64,000 nucleotides of DNA. Source: Siphonodentalium dalli (Eukaryota; Mollusca; Scaphopoda; Gadilida; Siphonodentaliidae). The position numbers were made by a program, and so were the translations under genes. Positions 33,621 to 45,776 of this stretch are shown here, piece after piece; position 1 is the stretch's first letter; every line of letters starts with the position of its first letter. The notes beneath the pieces were generated by a model. It saw only the letters and a program-made list of their open reading frames with translations. It made no database searches and was not told the origin of the DNA. Location of the stretch: positions 42,559,912-42,623,911 of the forward strand of contig CP136064.1 of NCBI GenBank assembly GCA_032622095.1. The letters are read 5' to 3'.

Positions 33621-34056
33621 TGGGATATTACAGGAAAAACGTATTAACACAGTCAACGGCCCATTGTGTGTATCTAAATGCACATATTGACACAAGGAGG
33701 CTGATCCGGGGCGGATGAATCACTGGAGGGCAAGGGTGGCTGAACCTTCAGAATGGCACTTTTCTCAGTAAAGTAATGATATGTTCATTATAAGTTTATT
33801 ATGATTTAGCTGACAAAAATCCAATACGTGTAAAAACTTGCTCGTTGGAAAGTCGATAATTGGCCACCAACACCTCTCATTAATGGGTGTTCGATTTAAT
33901 TGTGTTCTGGTATAGAAAACATATATTATGGTGGTTTTATATTTATGACGTCAAATCTGACGGGAATCTTTAACAATTAAGTTGCAATGAATTACGAGTA
34001 TTTACCGGCACCAGGGCATGAGTTTGGAGATGTATTATTATTTCAGACAGTTCAGC
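33621..34056 (+). other. Sequence just upstream of the unit 2 esterase
   Basis: No repeat or gene recognised. An ATG at 34018, in frame with exon 1, would add 13 residues, but it has no counterpart in unit 1. A possible acceptor (TTATTTCAG) lies 11 bases before ATG 34057, so an upstream noncoding exon is possible. Confidence 0.4.
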
Positions 34057-34197
34057 ATGGTACTCAGAGGTTTACTGATCACTGCTGTGGTGATTGCTGG
34101 GATCGGATATTTGCTTTATGAAAGAATGCCAGAAGACCTGGCACAGCCTAACATGGAGCGGATAAACAGACTGACGTTCTTAGGAATAGGCGTGTTT
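34057..34197 (+). CDS. Unit 2 exon 1: start and signal-anchor
   Basis: 47 codons, one residue different from unit 1 (Leu42 for Val42), ending phase 0 before GTAAGT. I chose ATG 34057 over the in-frame ATG 34018 because it is the one shared with unit 1 and puts the hydrophobic anchor at the N-terminus. Confidence 0.83.
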
Positions 34198-37100
34198 GTA
34201 AGTTTAAAATGTGCTATACCCTTATAGATAATAGTTTTCGCGTTTTGTAGTGCGTATAGGTGGGGCACAATGTTTCCTATGACGATGCCTAAATATACAA
34301 ACACACGGGGCTGAATTTGTTATGTACAACGCTGTTTTTCTGTTGTCAAATATACTTTGATATATACTAAAGCACTGACTGTATATACACAAATGCACAA
34401 GTTTACTGAAGTCATTGAAATGTATCAGCGATTTCAAATTTCTACCTTGTAGTGAAACAGCTGACACTCTTTATTTTTAGCATATCCAGAAAGGACTATA
34501 ATTAACAAGGAAAGCTCTTTATTGTTCCGTGCACAAATTATGCCTGTTCAGTGTTATGTAGAATGTATGTTGAAAATGAGCGATGTTCTAAATAAAGAGA
34601 ATGGCTTTTATTTGACTACGCGGGTATTGTATATAATAGTGCGCACTGGGTGCATATAGTTGGGCACTATTCTCGCGTATAGTCAACGTCAAGGCATGCT
34701 CTATGTATGATATTTCACTGAACAAGTCGAAATTGTAGCATGCATAAAAAAAACCCCACCACAAGAGTATCCCACCACACACATTGCTGGACTGTTCAAA
34801 TTCCATACACAGACGTTAACTCGTTTTACTGAGAACAAATATTATTATCGACTTACAGTTTATAAGAGATACACAATACTTATTGTCAAAATAATGTGTT
34901 GAACTCTATAGACTATATAGTTCAATAAATCGAAAGGCGTAGTATTTAAGTGTTATTTAGAATGCACGAAAATCCGAATGTATCCGAATATTGACACTTC
35001 TCAAGTTGACATCGAAATTCCTGTGAAAAAGTTTTCGATTGGGCAGTAGCTTTTAAATTTCATTTAAAAAGGCCTTAGTAAATTGGTGGACATATTTCTT
35101 TATAAATTTTCTCGAGATGAGGGTTCTTTTTGCATGCCAGATTTCTATCTTGCTGAGGTATATATACCTCCTGCATATGACACATAATTGATGATAGAAT
35201 AACACTGGATATAGTGGTGACTCGTAACAATCTCGAACATTATGTCACATTTGTAAAATTTCTCACATATGGATGAGAATAATTTAAAGGTTAGCATAAT
35301 TTATGTGAGCCTTTAAATTATTCCCATCCATATGAGATTTGTTTGAAATGAACTATATAACACAATGTCATGACAGACATATAATAAATCACAATGACCA
35401 GACAGACGTTAATTGGACCTCATGCAGTGTATATCGTTATATAGAATTGAATCTATCTTTTTCAGTGTAATTTGGCGTCTATGGTTGGATATGGAACCCC
35501 CGTTACAAACTTCAGAAAAGGTTTTCACATACTCTTACCAGAAACAGACCCATCACACGACGAAGATCTGAAGGTGTGTCTTATATAATATATGGCGTCT
35601 ATCGAGTTTCATTATCGGGAATATAGAAACCGCTTCGCCAAAGCTGGTCGGCTATTTTTTATTGTAAAACTGGTATGCGGCTAATACGGACCCTGGCTCA
35701 TACGGACCTTGCACCTACCTATACGGATCCTGGTTTATACGGATCCCGGCTGATACGGACTTCAATTAAATAATGCAATGTTATTTATATTTTACTTTAT
35801 TGAAATATATTAACATAAATTACTGCGGTTCATAACGGTTCATATATAGCGCCAAACATGAGTCTTTCGGCTATTTGGTTAAATTTACTACCGACAGAGA
35901 TAATTATCAAGTGCTTCTATAGGACAACAAAAGAGGTCAAATAGCGCGGTAACATTTTACCAGGAAAAATAAGGTTCGATTTAAAGATACTCAATCCGAT
36001 CAGAGGGTCCAACATTACTATTTCTTTGGCTTTGGGGGTAAAAAATAATTGATTCGAGTCGAGGAACCTACCAATCAACGCTCATGGTGATCAGATATCG
36101 ATATTTGAAGTTTCGTTATTTCTATTCTTTCTGTCCCAGAACACAGTCAAAATTGAGTTATTATTACCACTTGATTTTAGAGTTATCCATCCTTGTCTGT
36201 TTGAATAGTGTTTTGGTGTACACATCTCGAGCAGATTACGAAGTTAAGGGCAATTATTAGTACTCATCTCGAGAAAATAACAAATTTCAAAAATCAATAT
36301 CTAATAACTCTGAGCTTTGTTTGATGGGTTCCTCGACTCGAATCAAATATATTTTAACCCCAAAGCCAAAGAAATAGTAATATAGGACCCTCTGATCGGA
36401 TTGTTGTTGTTGGAATCTGTTGAGATGGGGACCCTCTGATCGGATTGAGTACCTTTAAACTAGCAAAATTGTCTCTTTCTGGGTCACTGGCGGGCATGGG
36501 AGTCGGGGATCTTCGCCAAAATTAATAGAAGAAATATTTTACGTCGATTACCATAAAACGTGTATACACACGTCCGTGACACAAGGTACACATGTGTGCA
36601 GTTATTACATACATTGATCATATACATAATATATTAGACATGCATAACGAGAGATGGTCTCGATATGTGGTCTCATTCAGAGGCCACCTCTTGAAACCTG
36701 CTATTGATGCACCAGAACACATGTGATGTGTGTGTCATTGTGAAAAAAATTGCATGTTGCATTGACTTTATGCAACAAATGAAGAAATCAAAACGTCAAT
36801 CATTGAGCAATAATTTGGTTCAGACGGACGTATAGTAACTAAGTCTTGTCAACCGCGAAGTCTCGCCAATAAGCGAAATCACTGGGTCGCGGCCGTATTG
36901 GATTCACCAGCTCCGTTCCGTGGTTTCAGAGATTCTTCCAGCCCAGGTTCCGTGGTTTTAGTGCTACTAGTCCAAGTGTTTGGGAGTAACATTTCCATAT
37001 ATGGAGCTTTTGAATTATTCATGACTTCCATATAGGGAATGCTACTCCAAAACTTTGACCTCAGTGTAGCACTAAAACCAAGGAACCGGGACCTGGTGGA

Positions 37101-38948
37101 TCCAATATGGCCGCGAGTTAGTGACGAGTTAGCGTATTTAATTTAACATCGGTGAAAGACCCGTGTTCGGTAACGTTTATATCAATTAATATTGATTTTA
37201 TTTCGAATATTTTATTATAAAATGAGCTGATTAAATGGGACACTTAATTGTCCTATTTTTAGAACAGACCATTCAGGCTATACCATATAGTGATACAGAT
37301 CATTGGGGTGTTCTGTTCCCATAGCTAGGTTCCGAACGTCAAATGTCCCAGATTGATTGTTTGTATTGTTTTATTCCATGGTTATATGCGATAATGAGTC
37401 CAATTAACGTTTGTTTGTGAAAGTAACCACTATTGTTCGTTAGCTAAGCAACCACACGTTTCTAGACCAGAAAATATTCGAAATATTTCAATATTAAACG
37501 TGGGAAGCATTTCCGGACAGGGTCTTCGATTCATATCTAATATTTTATACCCCGGTAACTATATAGCACATGTTTACAAAGAAATAAACCATCTTTAATA
37601 TATATTAATACGTTTTCCTAATGTTCACACTGTGTTTCAAGTTTTGTCAATGCTCATACAAAATCTTCAACAAATATTGAGGAAAAATGTCGACAATGTC
37701 ACTCAGGAAGTAACGGTGTACGCCCAATACTCTAGACTTGACGGAGAGCATTCACGGCGATTAAGCTGTCTATATTATACAAGACTTGTAGTATTAGTTA
37801 CAACTTCTATTTCAACTACTATTATTGAATTGAACTACAATTACATTGTGTAAATAATTTATCAAACACGAAAAACTCATATATCAGTCATATCCCGAGG
37901 TCCATATCAGCCGGGGTCCGTATTTCAGCCATGGTCCGTATCAGCCGAGGTCCGTATCAGCCAGGGTCCGAAACAGCTGGTGGTCCATAATATCCAAGGT
38001 CGCATCGGTCAGGGTCCGTATCAGCCAGGTCCGTATATCAGTCGGCGTAATTCGTAAAACTAATCTAGACGCACCACCCGTCTCCGATTGCTATACTCAA
38101 TGAGTACCAATTGGAGACGGCTGGGGTGTCTAAATATAATCTAGCTCCACCAGAATAAAGCGCGTTATGCAACGGGGAATACTGCAAACGTGTGCGCTGT
38201 ACTGTAGGCTTTATTATGTTGACAAAATCTTAATTCCACATGACTATATAATTGGACCATAAAAACTTAGCTGGCAGCTAGATGGCGTATATACTTTGCG
38301 GGGCATCATCATAGTCGTCAGCAGCATATTAATTGCAACAATGTTAAGGATCACCACCATGCACCATCAGAATTTTAATCATGATATTCTGCACTCCCAA
38401 AGGGAGGGTAGCCGGATTCATGCATCTGATGTATGGAAAACTAACAGTCTGCCAGTTTCTGGGACCAGTAGTATATATCTATATACGTGTCGCCGCTCGA
38501 GTGCTCGAGTGCTTATAAAATGGCAGCACGTATTAACACTGCAGACATTTGTATAAGCACTGTAAAACTCACATGTATGACGACAACATTCCCAGCGTAC
38601 ATTGCGATAGCATTCCCAAATACATGACGACATCATTCCTAGCGTGCATGACGGCAGAATTCCCACATCCATGACGACAACATTCCCATGCATGTATCTC
38701 ATTTCCAAGCGTCTTGAGTCGACGATAAATCATAATAAACAGATGAGAAAAGAATTCTTTTTGTTTAGGTTTGGTATATTGTCGCGTATAGTTTCCACAA
38801 TGTGTATTTAATCATAGGTCACTGATACAGAGTTCGACGGAATAAAAGTGCGAGTATACCAGCCGAAGACGAACAAGCTTCTACCAGGCTTAGTTTACTA
38901 TCATGGCGGAGCATGGTTCCTTGGCAGCATCAGTAAGTTGTTTATATA

Positions 38949-38998
<50 letters not shown>

Positions 38999-41900
38999 TG
39001 AATTAAGTGATCAATTTTCATCGTAAATACGTCAAATTCATATTTGAACTTGGCATGTGTTTTGAGCTGATAAACTCACATACCAAATATGGTTTCGAGC
39101 CGATAGCCCAAACTAAAGTTATCATCCGGAAACTTTCCGGACGGACACTGGCTATTTTAATAGTCCCCTCCCCAAAAATAAATATGGGGACAAAAAAAAC
39201 CTTTCTTTTTCTCTAACAGGTTTTCTTATAACCTAGAATTTTAGTTCTTATTTATACAAAACAATTCTAGATATATGACAATGTGCTCAAGGCGAATAAC
39301 TGTTACTAGATTTTTTCTCGAATAAATATTTTCTTGAAATGAGAAAATAAATCTCAAAATAAGAAATATATTCTTACCTAGAAAATCTTTTTTGGCAGTG
39401 TATAATTCATATATATCTTAATCACATCTTTCAGAAATGATGGATCCAATCACGAGAAGAATTGCGAAAGACGCAAATATTGTCGTCGTCTCAGTTGAGT
39501 AAGTTATTTTTAAATTTCTCCAAAAATGGAACATTCAAATACATTCAGTCGCCGAGAAAATTCCCACACGTACACTGTGGAAGTCGTGTTAAAGGTGTCC
39601 TGTCCGATTTGACACCATACAACCACCATATGTACCTGTTCTATATCAGAAGATAGTTAGATCTGACCCATATCAGCTCTAGTTTATTAATGTAGGAGGT
39701 TTTGATGGTCAGATATTGAGTTTCGAAAGTGGAAGTTATAACACGTTTTGAATTTTTGTCAGCATCGCGCAAATCAATCAATCGACAGTCGTTGCTGATT
39801 AAGGGCGTACAAGATGCCATAGACCCAAAGCGGAATACAATAAAATAGCGTTCTAAGTTATGATCGTTTTTACTCGTTTTTAGCGTAAAACTGATTGACG
39901 CTTTTGTGGATTTTTGCGATTCTTGTGATATATATAAATGGTGGTGTTGGTAATTTTTATTCTATCATTATTTTCCCGAATTGGAATTTAAATTCCAACT
40001 GGTACCAGTACCTCAAACTTTCCAGCTGAAAATTAAGGTTGGAAAATATCCAACTGATGGCCATTTCAGACCAATATTTTTTACAAAATGTAGAATATAT
40101 ACACACATATACATATATATATATTAGTTTTTGAGTTAATCTCCTTCTCTTGTATACGCTGTTACCCGTTCCCGTTTTCGGCGCAAACATCTTCCAAGTA
40201 CATGTCATATAAATCGTTTTAGGTATCGTTTGGCACCAGAGAATAAGTTTCCTGTTCCACTTGAAGACTGTCTCGCTGCAACCAAATTCTTCTTCACAAA
40301 CGCCAAGGAATATGGTGCAGATCCCTCCCGGTTGAATGTTGGAGGTGAGTAACTATACAGTACTGGCGACTATAGAATAAATACAATTTTAGACCAAGGA
40401 TTCAGCAAACTCAAACAGAAACTCTATCGATCTTTCTGTTATCATTAAACAAGGCTCACCATGTGCTAATGGACATTTCCACAGCTGTCAATCAAATAAT
40501 TATTAGATGATATATGTGACCCGCCATATCAAATCCAGTCGTAAGTCGGGATTTTTTTTTTACCCTGTGCCAATGCATTCTCTTATATATGCGAGTCGAC
40601 CATAGGTCGCCTCGCATATATAAGAGAATGCATTGGCCTAACAATATTTTACAATTTTAATATTTTTTTCTTGTATTCTTTAACAATTTTATAATTTCAC
40701 CCATACAGAGCCCCAGACAAACATGAGCAGACGACACTCTTCTATATGATTCTATATATGTGTGGGGCTCCCTGCAGGGTAATGGATGTTTTTTATTTTA
40801 TGTCCTAAAAATTGTAAGAAACATTTATTTAAAAAAAAATTAAAAAATTGTTAGGCCAATGCATTCTCTTATATATGCGAGGCGACCTATGGTCGACTCG
40901 CATATATAAGAGAATGCATTGGCACAGGGTAAAAAAATCCCGACTTACGACTGGATTTGATATGGCGGGTCACATATTTTTACCAATCAAAAAACTAATC
41001 CGCTCGCTCGCTGCATTGAATATGCTGTTCATCATGATTTTGATATCCGTGCATACTTTCAGTGTTCGATCGGCTATTTTCAAGCCATGTTTTTGTTGCC
41101 AAACCAAACTACTTAACTTGCGTGGGACTAACCATGCATAACTACATAACAGTATCTTCAATTTTGTGTGACATTTGTTAATTTGTATTTAAAGACGAGA
41201 ACATGGTAAGATTTTGTGTGTGTAAACCAGCATAAGCACAGGCTGTAAAACAAAATAATGTATTTGATCAGGGGACCGTCTCATAGCAACAGATGGGCAT
41301 GCAATCATCTATGATATGACAGTCAAACTACATGAACACAATTAATTCAGTAATTTCTTATTTTTCTCAACAAAGGCATTGCAATAAATATGCACAAATA
41401 TTTATAAATTTACATGTGGTCAACATGACGAATCATGAATTCATGGATGAGGGTGAATAGCTTGACATACATCAATACACTCAGTTGATCAGAATACAAA
41501 TGAATGATATACATTTAGTATAATTACTGCATGTAAATATATACCAACTATCTGGTGGACCCGACTTTGTCCGGGCTGTATCCCGTCTGCTTTTCTGCGA
41601 ATTGTGCGATTTGACCTTGAATTGACCATTTTGAAGGTCAAGGTCAGGTCGGGGTCACGATTTGACCCGTCCAAAACACTCCCTGGACAAAAGTACCCGA
41701 CAAAAGTACCCGTCGAAATCCGTCCGGTTTTACCCGATTTGACCTTGAATTGACAATTTTGAAGGTCAAGGTCAGGTTGGGGTCACGATTTGACCCATCC
41801 AAAACACTCCTCGGACCAAAGTAACCCTAGGTATCAAATTTCGTCGAAATCCCGTCAAAATTCGCGATTTGACCTTGAATTGACAATTTTGAAGGTCAAG

Positions 41901-43750
41901 GTCAGGTATGGGTCACGATTTGACCCGTCCAAAACACTCCCAGGACAAAAGAACCCCTAGGTATCAAATTTCGTCGAAATCCCTCCGTTTTACCCGATTT
42001 GACCTTGAATTGACCTTTTTGAAGGTCAAGGTCAGGTCGGGGTAACGATTTGACCCGTCCAAAAGACTCCCCGGACAAAAGTACCTCTAGGTATCAAATT
42101 TCGTCGAAATCCTCCGTCTGGCAGTTTTCCCGGCCATAGCTAACACACACACAGACAAACAAACAGACAGACAGAAGTCCCAAAATATACCAATGGGTTA
42201 AAGCACAACATATACATAATAGTATGATACACTCGGATTGCGCGTTATACGAAATGCTAAATCACGAACATTCCTTGACTATTTGTATTATCAGAACTCA
42301 TAGGTGCCGAAATATTAACGGCTTGTCTTTGGGTTGACATTTGGTTTTTCAACGAATTCTTTCGGTCAGGCTAATTGCAGCTCATGTGTACGCCATTTCT
42401 ATCGAAAGGAAATTATATACTCCAAAATGGAGTATCTAAAGTATGCAAGTTTCGCAGTCTGCACGTTCTTATACATTTGAATATTTGTGATTAGTACTTT
42501 TGTGCTTGCAATGGAAGGTTTGGTCATGCAACAATGGGTGATGGCAAATGAAGACGACAACGATGATGATGATGATGATGATGATGATGACGACGACTAC
42601 TACTACAATGACAATGATGATGATGACGAAGAAGACGGCGATGGCGACGATAATGATGATGATGACGACGTTGATGATGGTGGATGATGATCTACTTAGG
42701 TTTTACTTTTACTATAGTTATGGAAAATAATGTGCCCGTTTCTGCGCCGCAGCACATCAACTTAACGGGCATTACGACACATATGTATATATATATATTT
42801 ATTTGCATAATTTATTTGTTCATGCATATGTTGTACTCTAATTTAGTACTTGCTGTGCTATTGGGTAATGAAATCTGAATCTGAATCATGCTGGGACAAT
42901 AAGGAGACTTCGAATTTCCAGACAATTCTACCATAATGCATTTTCTTGCTTGTCATAGTTGTTTGGTTTTTGTGGTCAAATGTAAACCCACTTTACGCCC
43001 AGGTATATATTTTTTCTGAGGTCTTATTGATTGGGGTTTTGTTCATCCTGATTGTTAGTGGGGCCTATTCGTGATTTGGCAACTTATATGTCCACAGGGG
43101 GCAGCGCTGGTGGAAACTTAGCTGCAGCAGTTTCCATGAAGATTAGAGACGAAGCATTCAAGCCGTCCGTCACTCACCAGTTGCTTCTGTATCCGACTCT
43201 GCAATATTGCAATCCCAGGTTGCCTTGTGTGCAGTCACACACCGGCTTATACGACTTTTCCGTCCTCCTTAATTTTCCGCACTATGTCAAAGAATATTTA
43301 TTGGAGACCGAAGAAGAATACAAAGCATTTGCCAATGGGAAGTATCTGACGGCGGAAGCGAAGGGGGCATGCACGAAACTAGTTGACAGACTTGTACCGG
43401 AAAAATATGTCCCCGCAGACTCGGAATACAAACCATATGATCACGGCCCACCGGCAACTACACCTGCAGCCAAGTTAATTTCCAAGAAATTCACGAACCC
43501 GTACGCGTTTCCTCTGATAGCGAAAAATCTGAGAAAACTTCCGGCAGCGTATGTGTTCACTTGCGGACTAGATGACTTGAGATACGAAGGCATTATTTTT
43601 GCCAAAAGATTGGAGTTACAAAGTGTGGATGTAGAATGGGTTCACTTTGCTAATTCGCCTCATGGAGTTTTCAGTTTCGGTCCAGATGTCAGTGTGACCT
43701 ACAACGACGCTTTTCTTAATTTGCTGGACTATATAAAACGAAAATTCTGA
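34057..43750 (+). CDS. AADAC-like serine esterase, unit 2 (exons 1-5 plus 6a)
   Basis: Paralogue of the gene at 4828. Joined exons: 34057-34197, 35466-35573, 38818-38932, 39435-39498, 40223-40344, 43098-43750. They give 400 codons without a stop. Same anchor, YRLAPE and triad spacing (Ser186, Asp342, His372). Three differences near the active site: HGGA replaces HGGG, GGSAGG as in unit 1, and LRYEG replaces LRDEG just after the catalytic Asp; SSHG is SPHG. Indels against unit 1 in exon 6a are whole codons (net +2), so the frame is kept. Function as for unit 1 by homology; these changes could alter activity. Exon 6b at 49363 could replace 6a. Confidence 0.83.
34198..35465 (+). other. Unit 2 intron 1
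   Basis: No exon seen. Contains a hairpin-family copy (about 34600-34703) and a hairpin with arms ATGGATGAGAATAATTTAAAG and inverse (about 35268-35330), which is more complete than the copy in unit 1. Confidence 0.6.
35466..35573 (+). CDS. Unit 2 exon 2
   Basis: 108 bases, phase 0 both sides, after TTTTTCAG and before GTGTGT. Encodes CNLASMVGYG to HDEDLK. Same length as unit 1 exon 2. Confidence 0.82.
35985..36454 (+). mobile_element. TTAA-flanked MITE, family A, copy 7 (double-ended subfamily)
   Basis: 470 bp with TTAA at 35981-35984 and 36455-36458. Inverse orientation of the copy at 25124 and sharing its extra terminus-like block. Unit 1 shows the empty TTAA site near 7831. Confidence 0.88.
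36880..37123. mobile_element. MITE with GTCGCGGCCRTATTGGAT termini
   Basis: About 244 bp. Starts CACTGGGTCGCGGCCGTATT and ends AATATGGCCGCGAGTTAGTG. Another complete copy is at 50284-50514, and fragments are at about 13226-13380 and 22457-22482. No coding capacity. Confidence 0.8.
38818..38932 (+). CDS. Unit 2 exon 3: oxyanion-hole exon with HGGA
   Basis: 115 bases, phase 0 in and 1 out. Encodes VTDTEFDGIKVRVYQP to YYHGGAWFLGSI. One base change (GGA to GCA) turns the third glycine of HGGG into alanine. HGGA is known in some members of this enzyme superfamily, so activity need not be lost. Confidence 0.9.
38941..38991. repeat. TA dinucleotide repeat
   Basis: About 50 bases of nearly pure TA at the start of unit 2 intron 3, at the place where unit 1 carries the GACCTT element. 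Confidence 0.95.
39435..39498 (+). CDS. Unit 2 exon 4
   Basis: 64 bases after TTTCAG and before GTAAGT. Encodes (K)MMDPITRRIAKDANIVVVSV. Phases as in unit 1. Confidence 0.85.
40223..40344 (+). CDS. Unit 2 exon 5: YRLAPE exon
   Basis: 122 bases, encoding (E)YRLAPENKFPVPLEDC to DPSRLNVG. One residue differs from unit 1 (Leu for Phe). Confidence 0.9.
40515..40974. mobile_element. TA-flanked double-hairpin MITE, copy 2
   Basis: 460 bp in intron 5 of unit 2, flanked by TA (40513-40514 and 40975-40976). Same ends as the copy at 12386. The unit 1 homologous site near 16455 is empty, so this insertion postdates the duplication. Confidence 0.9.
41547..42184 (+). mobile_element. GACCTT-repeat element, intron 5
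   Basis: 638 bp flanked by an 8-base duplication ATATACCA (41539-41546 and 42185-42192). Unit 1 has one copy of the target without the insert (near 17053). The core is about four tandem units of roughly 120-140 bases with GAAGGTCAAGGTCAGG and ACGATTTGACCC. The end reads CAGACAGACAGAAGTCCCAA. Class unknown. Confidence 0.87.
42545..42688 (+). repeat. GAT/GAC trinucleotide microsatellite
   Basis: Imperfect GAY triplets, giving open frames of Asp or Met runs that are not genes. The unit 1 counterpart (about 17430-17580) is less regular. Confidence 0.9.
43098..43750 (+). CDS. Unit 2 terminal exon 6a (GGSAGG form)
   Basis: 653 bases from acceptor TCCACAG to TGA. Encodes GGSAGGNLAAAV, CGLDDLRYEG (Asp342) and ANSPHGVFSF (His372). 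Compared with unit 1 exon 6a it has whole-codon indels and about a dozen substitutions. The Asp to Tyr change in LRDEG follows the catalytic Asp by three residues. Confidence 0.88.
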
Positions 43751-45776
43751 AGAAAACATGAGTCTGAGAAAAAATCTCACATGAGAAAATGCGTTCAGTT
43801 ACATTCTGGATCATGGCACTAAGTTTGATCTACGTTTAATGGGTTTGTCACCAAATGCATAATATCATTAACCCTTCTATGCTTTTGAATGAATGTGCAT
43901 GGTTAATCGCATTTCAAAGATTGGAAGCGTTATCAATTGATTCTGCATCCACAGAAGTGATCAAATAAAAGTAGCATGGTACCGTTCAACCTGTTTAGTG
44001 CCTTAACATTCAATGACTGGAAATAACAGTCATAGGAAAAGCAAACTGGAAGAAGGAGCATTTTTCTCAAACATATTTCACACTCAATGTTTGGAGTTGC
44101 GGCCATTTTGGCAGCCATTACTTGATCATTACATTTGCATGTCCGTGTGCGTCCATTATTTCATAGACGCGGTCATAAAATATCCTGGCAAAATTAATCA
44201 TCATGTCTGATTTTGACCACGAATGGAGTATCGACACTATATTAATGTTGCACGCCATCTTGGATAATAAAGTTAAAAATTCAAATTCCACCAAGTAATT
44301 GCACGAGTTGAAAGGACATCCTCAGCCCTACACCAGCTACACATATTGGAGTGGCATAAATCATAGAATCAAAGTAACGTAATGGATACTGGTTTGTCTA
44401 CAGAGTGGAGCGATAAAGAGCGGTTGCTGCAAATTTATATATGGGCGTCAAAATAAAGAGCGTTTATATTATCCGCTTTCCGAAAGTGATTCGTTTGTGG
44501 ATATGTTTGATAAAAATTGAAAACTTCTCATTATTTGTTAAATCGATTCTCATGGCAGTCATCAAAGTATACGCTGGGGTGGTCTGTAATTCATTTTGAG
44601 GGATCTTCATGCAGGAAATATAATCAGTCGACAGATAATACAAGTTCAGAAGGACTCCTATTCATTGGAGGGAAATGTTTAAATAGTAAGTGCAACAAGC
44701 GGCCTGTTTTGTTTAACTTAGTATCTGAGAATTTCTAAGGGAACTACTCATCAATGAGTGTTTAGTAAAGAAAGGCTGACACAATAATTTTAACAATCAT
44801 TGATCCGTTTTCTTTACTATGAACTCATTAATATTTTTATGGGTGAACTTGTTAAGTTTATCGCCTATTCGTGTGTAATCTAATTTAATTACTGCTGTAT
44901 ATATCAACATGCATATGAAACATGTATAAGAAATGAACAATGATGAATGTGATATCCGAATTTGTGCACTAGTGTATATATATATGTTTTGCTTGCTTCA
45001 CTGTTATGTGACTTTTGCAATAAATAAATCAATCAATCAAGGTTTTGATGGTTAGATAACGACTTTCAAAAGCCTAAGTTTTAACAAGATCTGATTTTGT
45101 TCTCAATAAAAAAATATTCTCACGCTATAGCAAATATTCAAGGCTGCAAATAGTACGTGTGAGGGGAGGCTAGCATCGCCAAATTCACCCTCTGGGGACC
45201 TCATTTTGCTTAGGCCTCAACTGCTATGGGAGACATACAATCAGAATGAAAAACGGCAGTTGAAGTTGATGTTCACCCATTAGTCACATCGATTGTGCAT
45301 TTTATCTTCTGCTCTGCAAATTAGGGGATACCGAACCTTCCCAAAAGAGAAAACGTAACTAAAACAATGTTAATTTGAGACCATAGATCACCCCAAGAAG
45401 ATGAGGCCTGTCCTATTTTACACAAGAAAACCGCCATATGTACGTTTCTATACAAGAAAACGATTAGCTAGGTTTTGATGGCCAGATATCGACTTAAACA
45501 AATTTGTTTTAATTTTTGTCAGCCTTTACATATTGTCGAATGTTCGCCTCTTTCTATACTTAATGGATTCTCCCAGTCAGTTACAAAGTGTACAAAGTTT
45601 CAAATTATTATCCGAACATTTCCTATGGGATAGGCACTCATCAATGATGTTTTAGTATAGACAGTGTTAAAGAGCGTTTTCAATTATGAGCTTTTGTGAC
45701 ACGTTACTGTTGGGCGATTTTGCGCATTTCCACCATACACATGTGATACGAATGATGGGTGACTACACTAAACAAG
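43751..45776 (+). other. 3' flank of exon 6a, unit 2
   Basis: Aligns with 18617-20630 of unit 1. No further exon. Candidate AATAAA at 43964-43969, conserved with unit 1. Confidence 0.65.
43964..43969 (+). terminator. Candidate poly(A) signal after exon 6a, unit 2
   Basis: AATAAA about 215 bases after the stop, in a block conserved with unit 1 (18830). Confidence 0.5.

Larger units (their letters stand above)
35671..38045. mobile_element. Foldback-like element in intron 2, unit 2
   Basis: Left tandem block (about 35671-35763) and inverse right block (about 37893-38045) of the same GGTCCG-type motif as in unit 1, with fewer units. The interior carries the TTAA element at 35985 and a GTCGCGGCC-ended MITE at 36880, neither present in unit 1. 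Confidence 0.58.

Noticed and set aside
42487-42730. Acidic Asp-rich and Met-rich frames
   Set aside because: They are translations of a GAT/GAC microsatellite inside intron 5.
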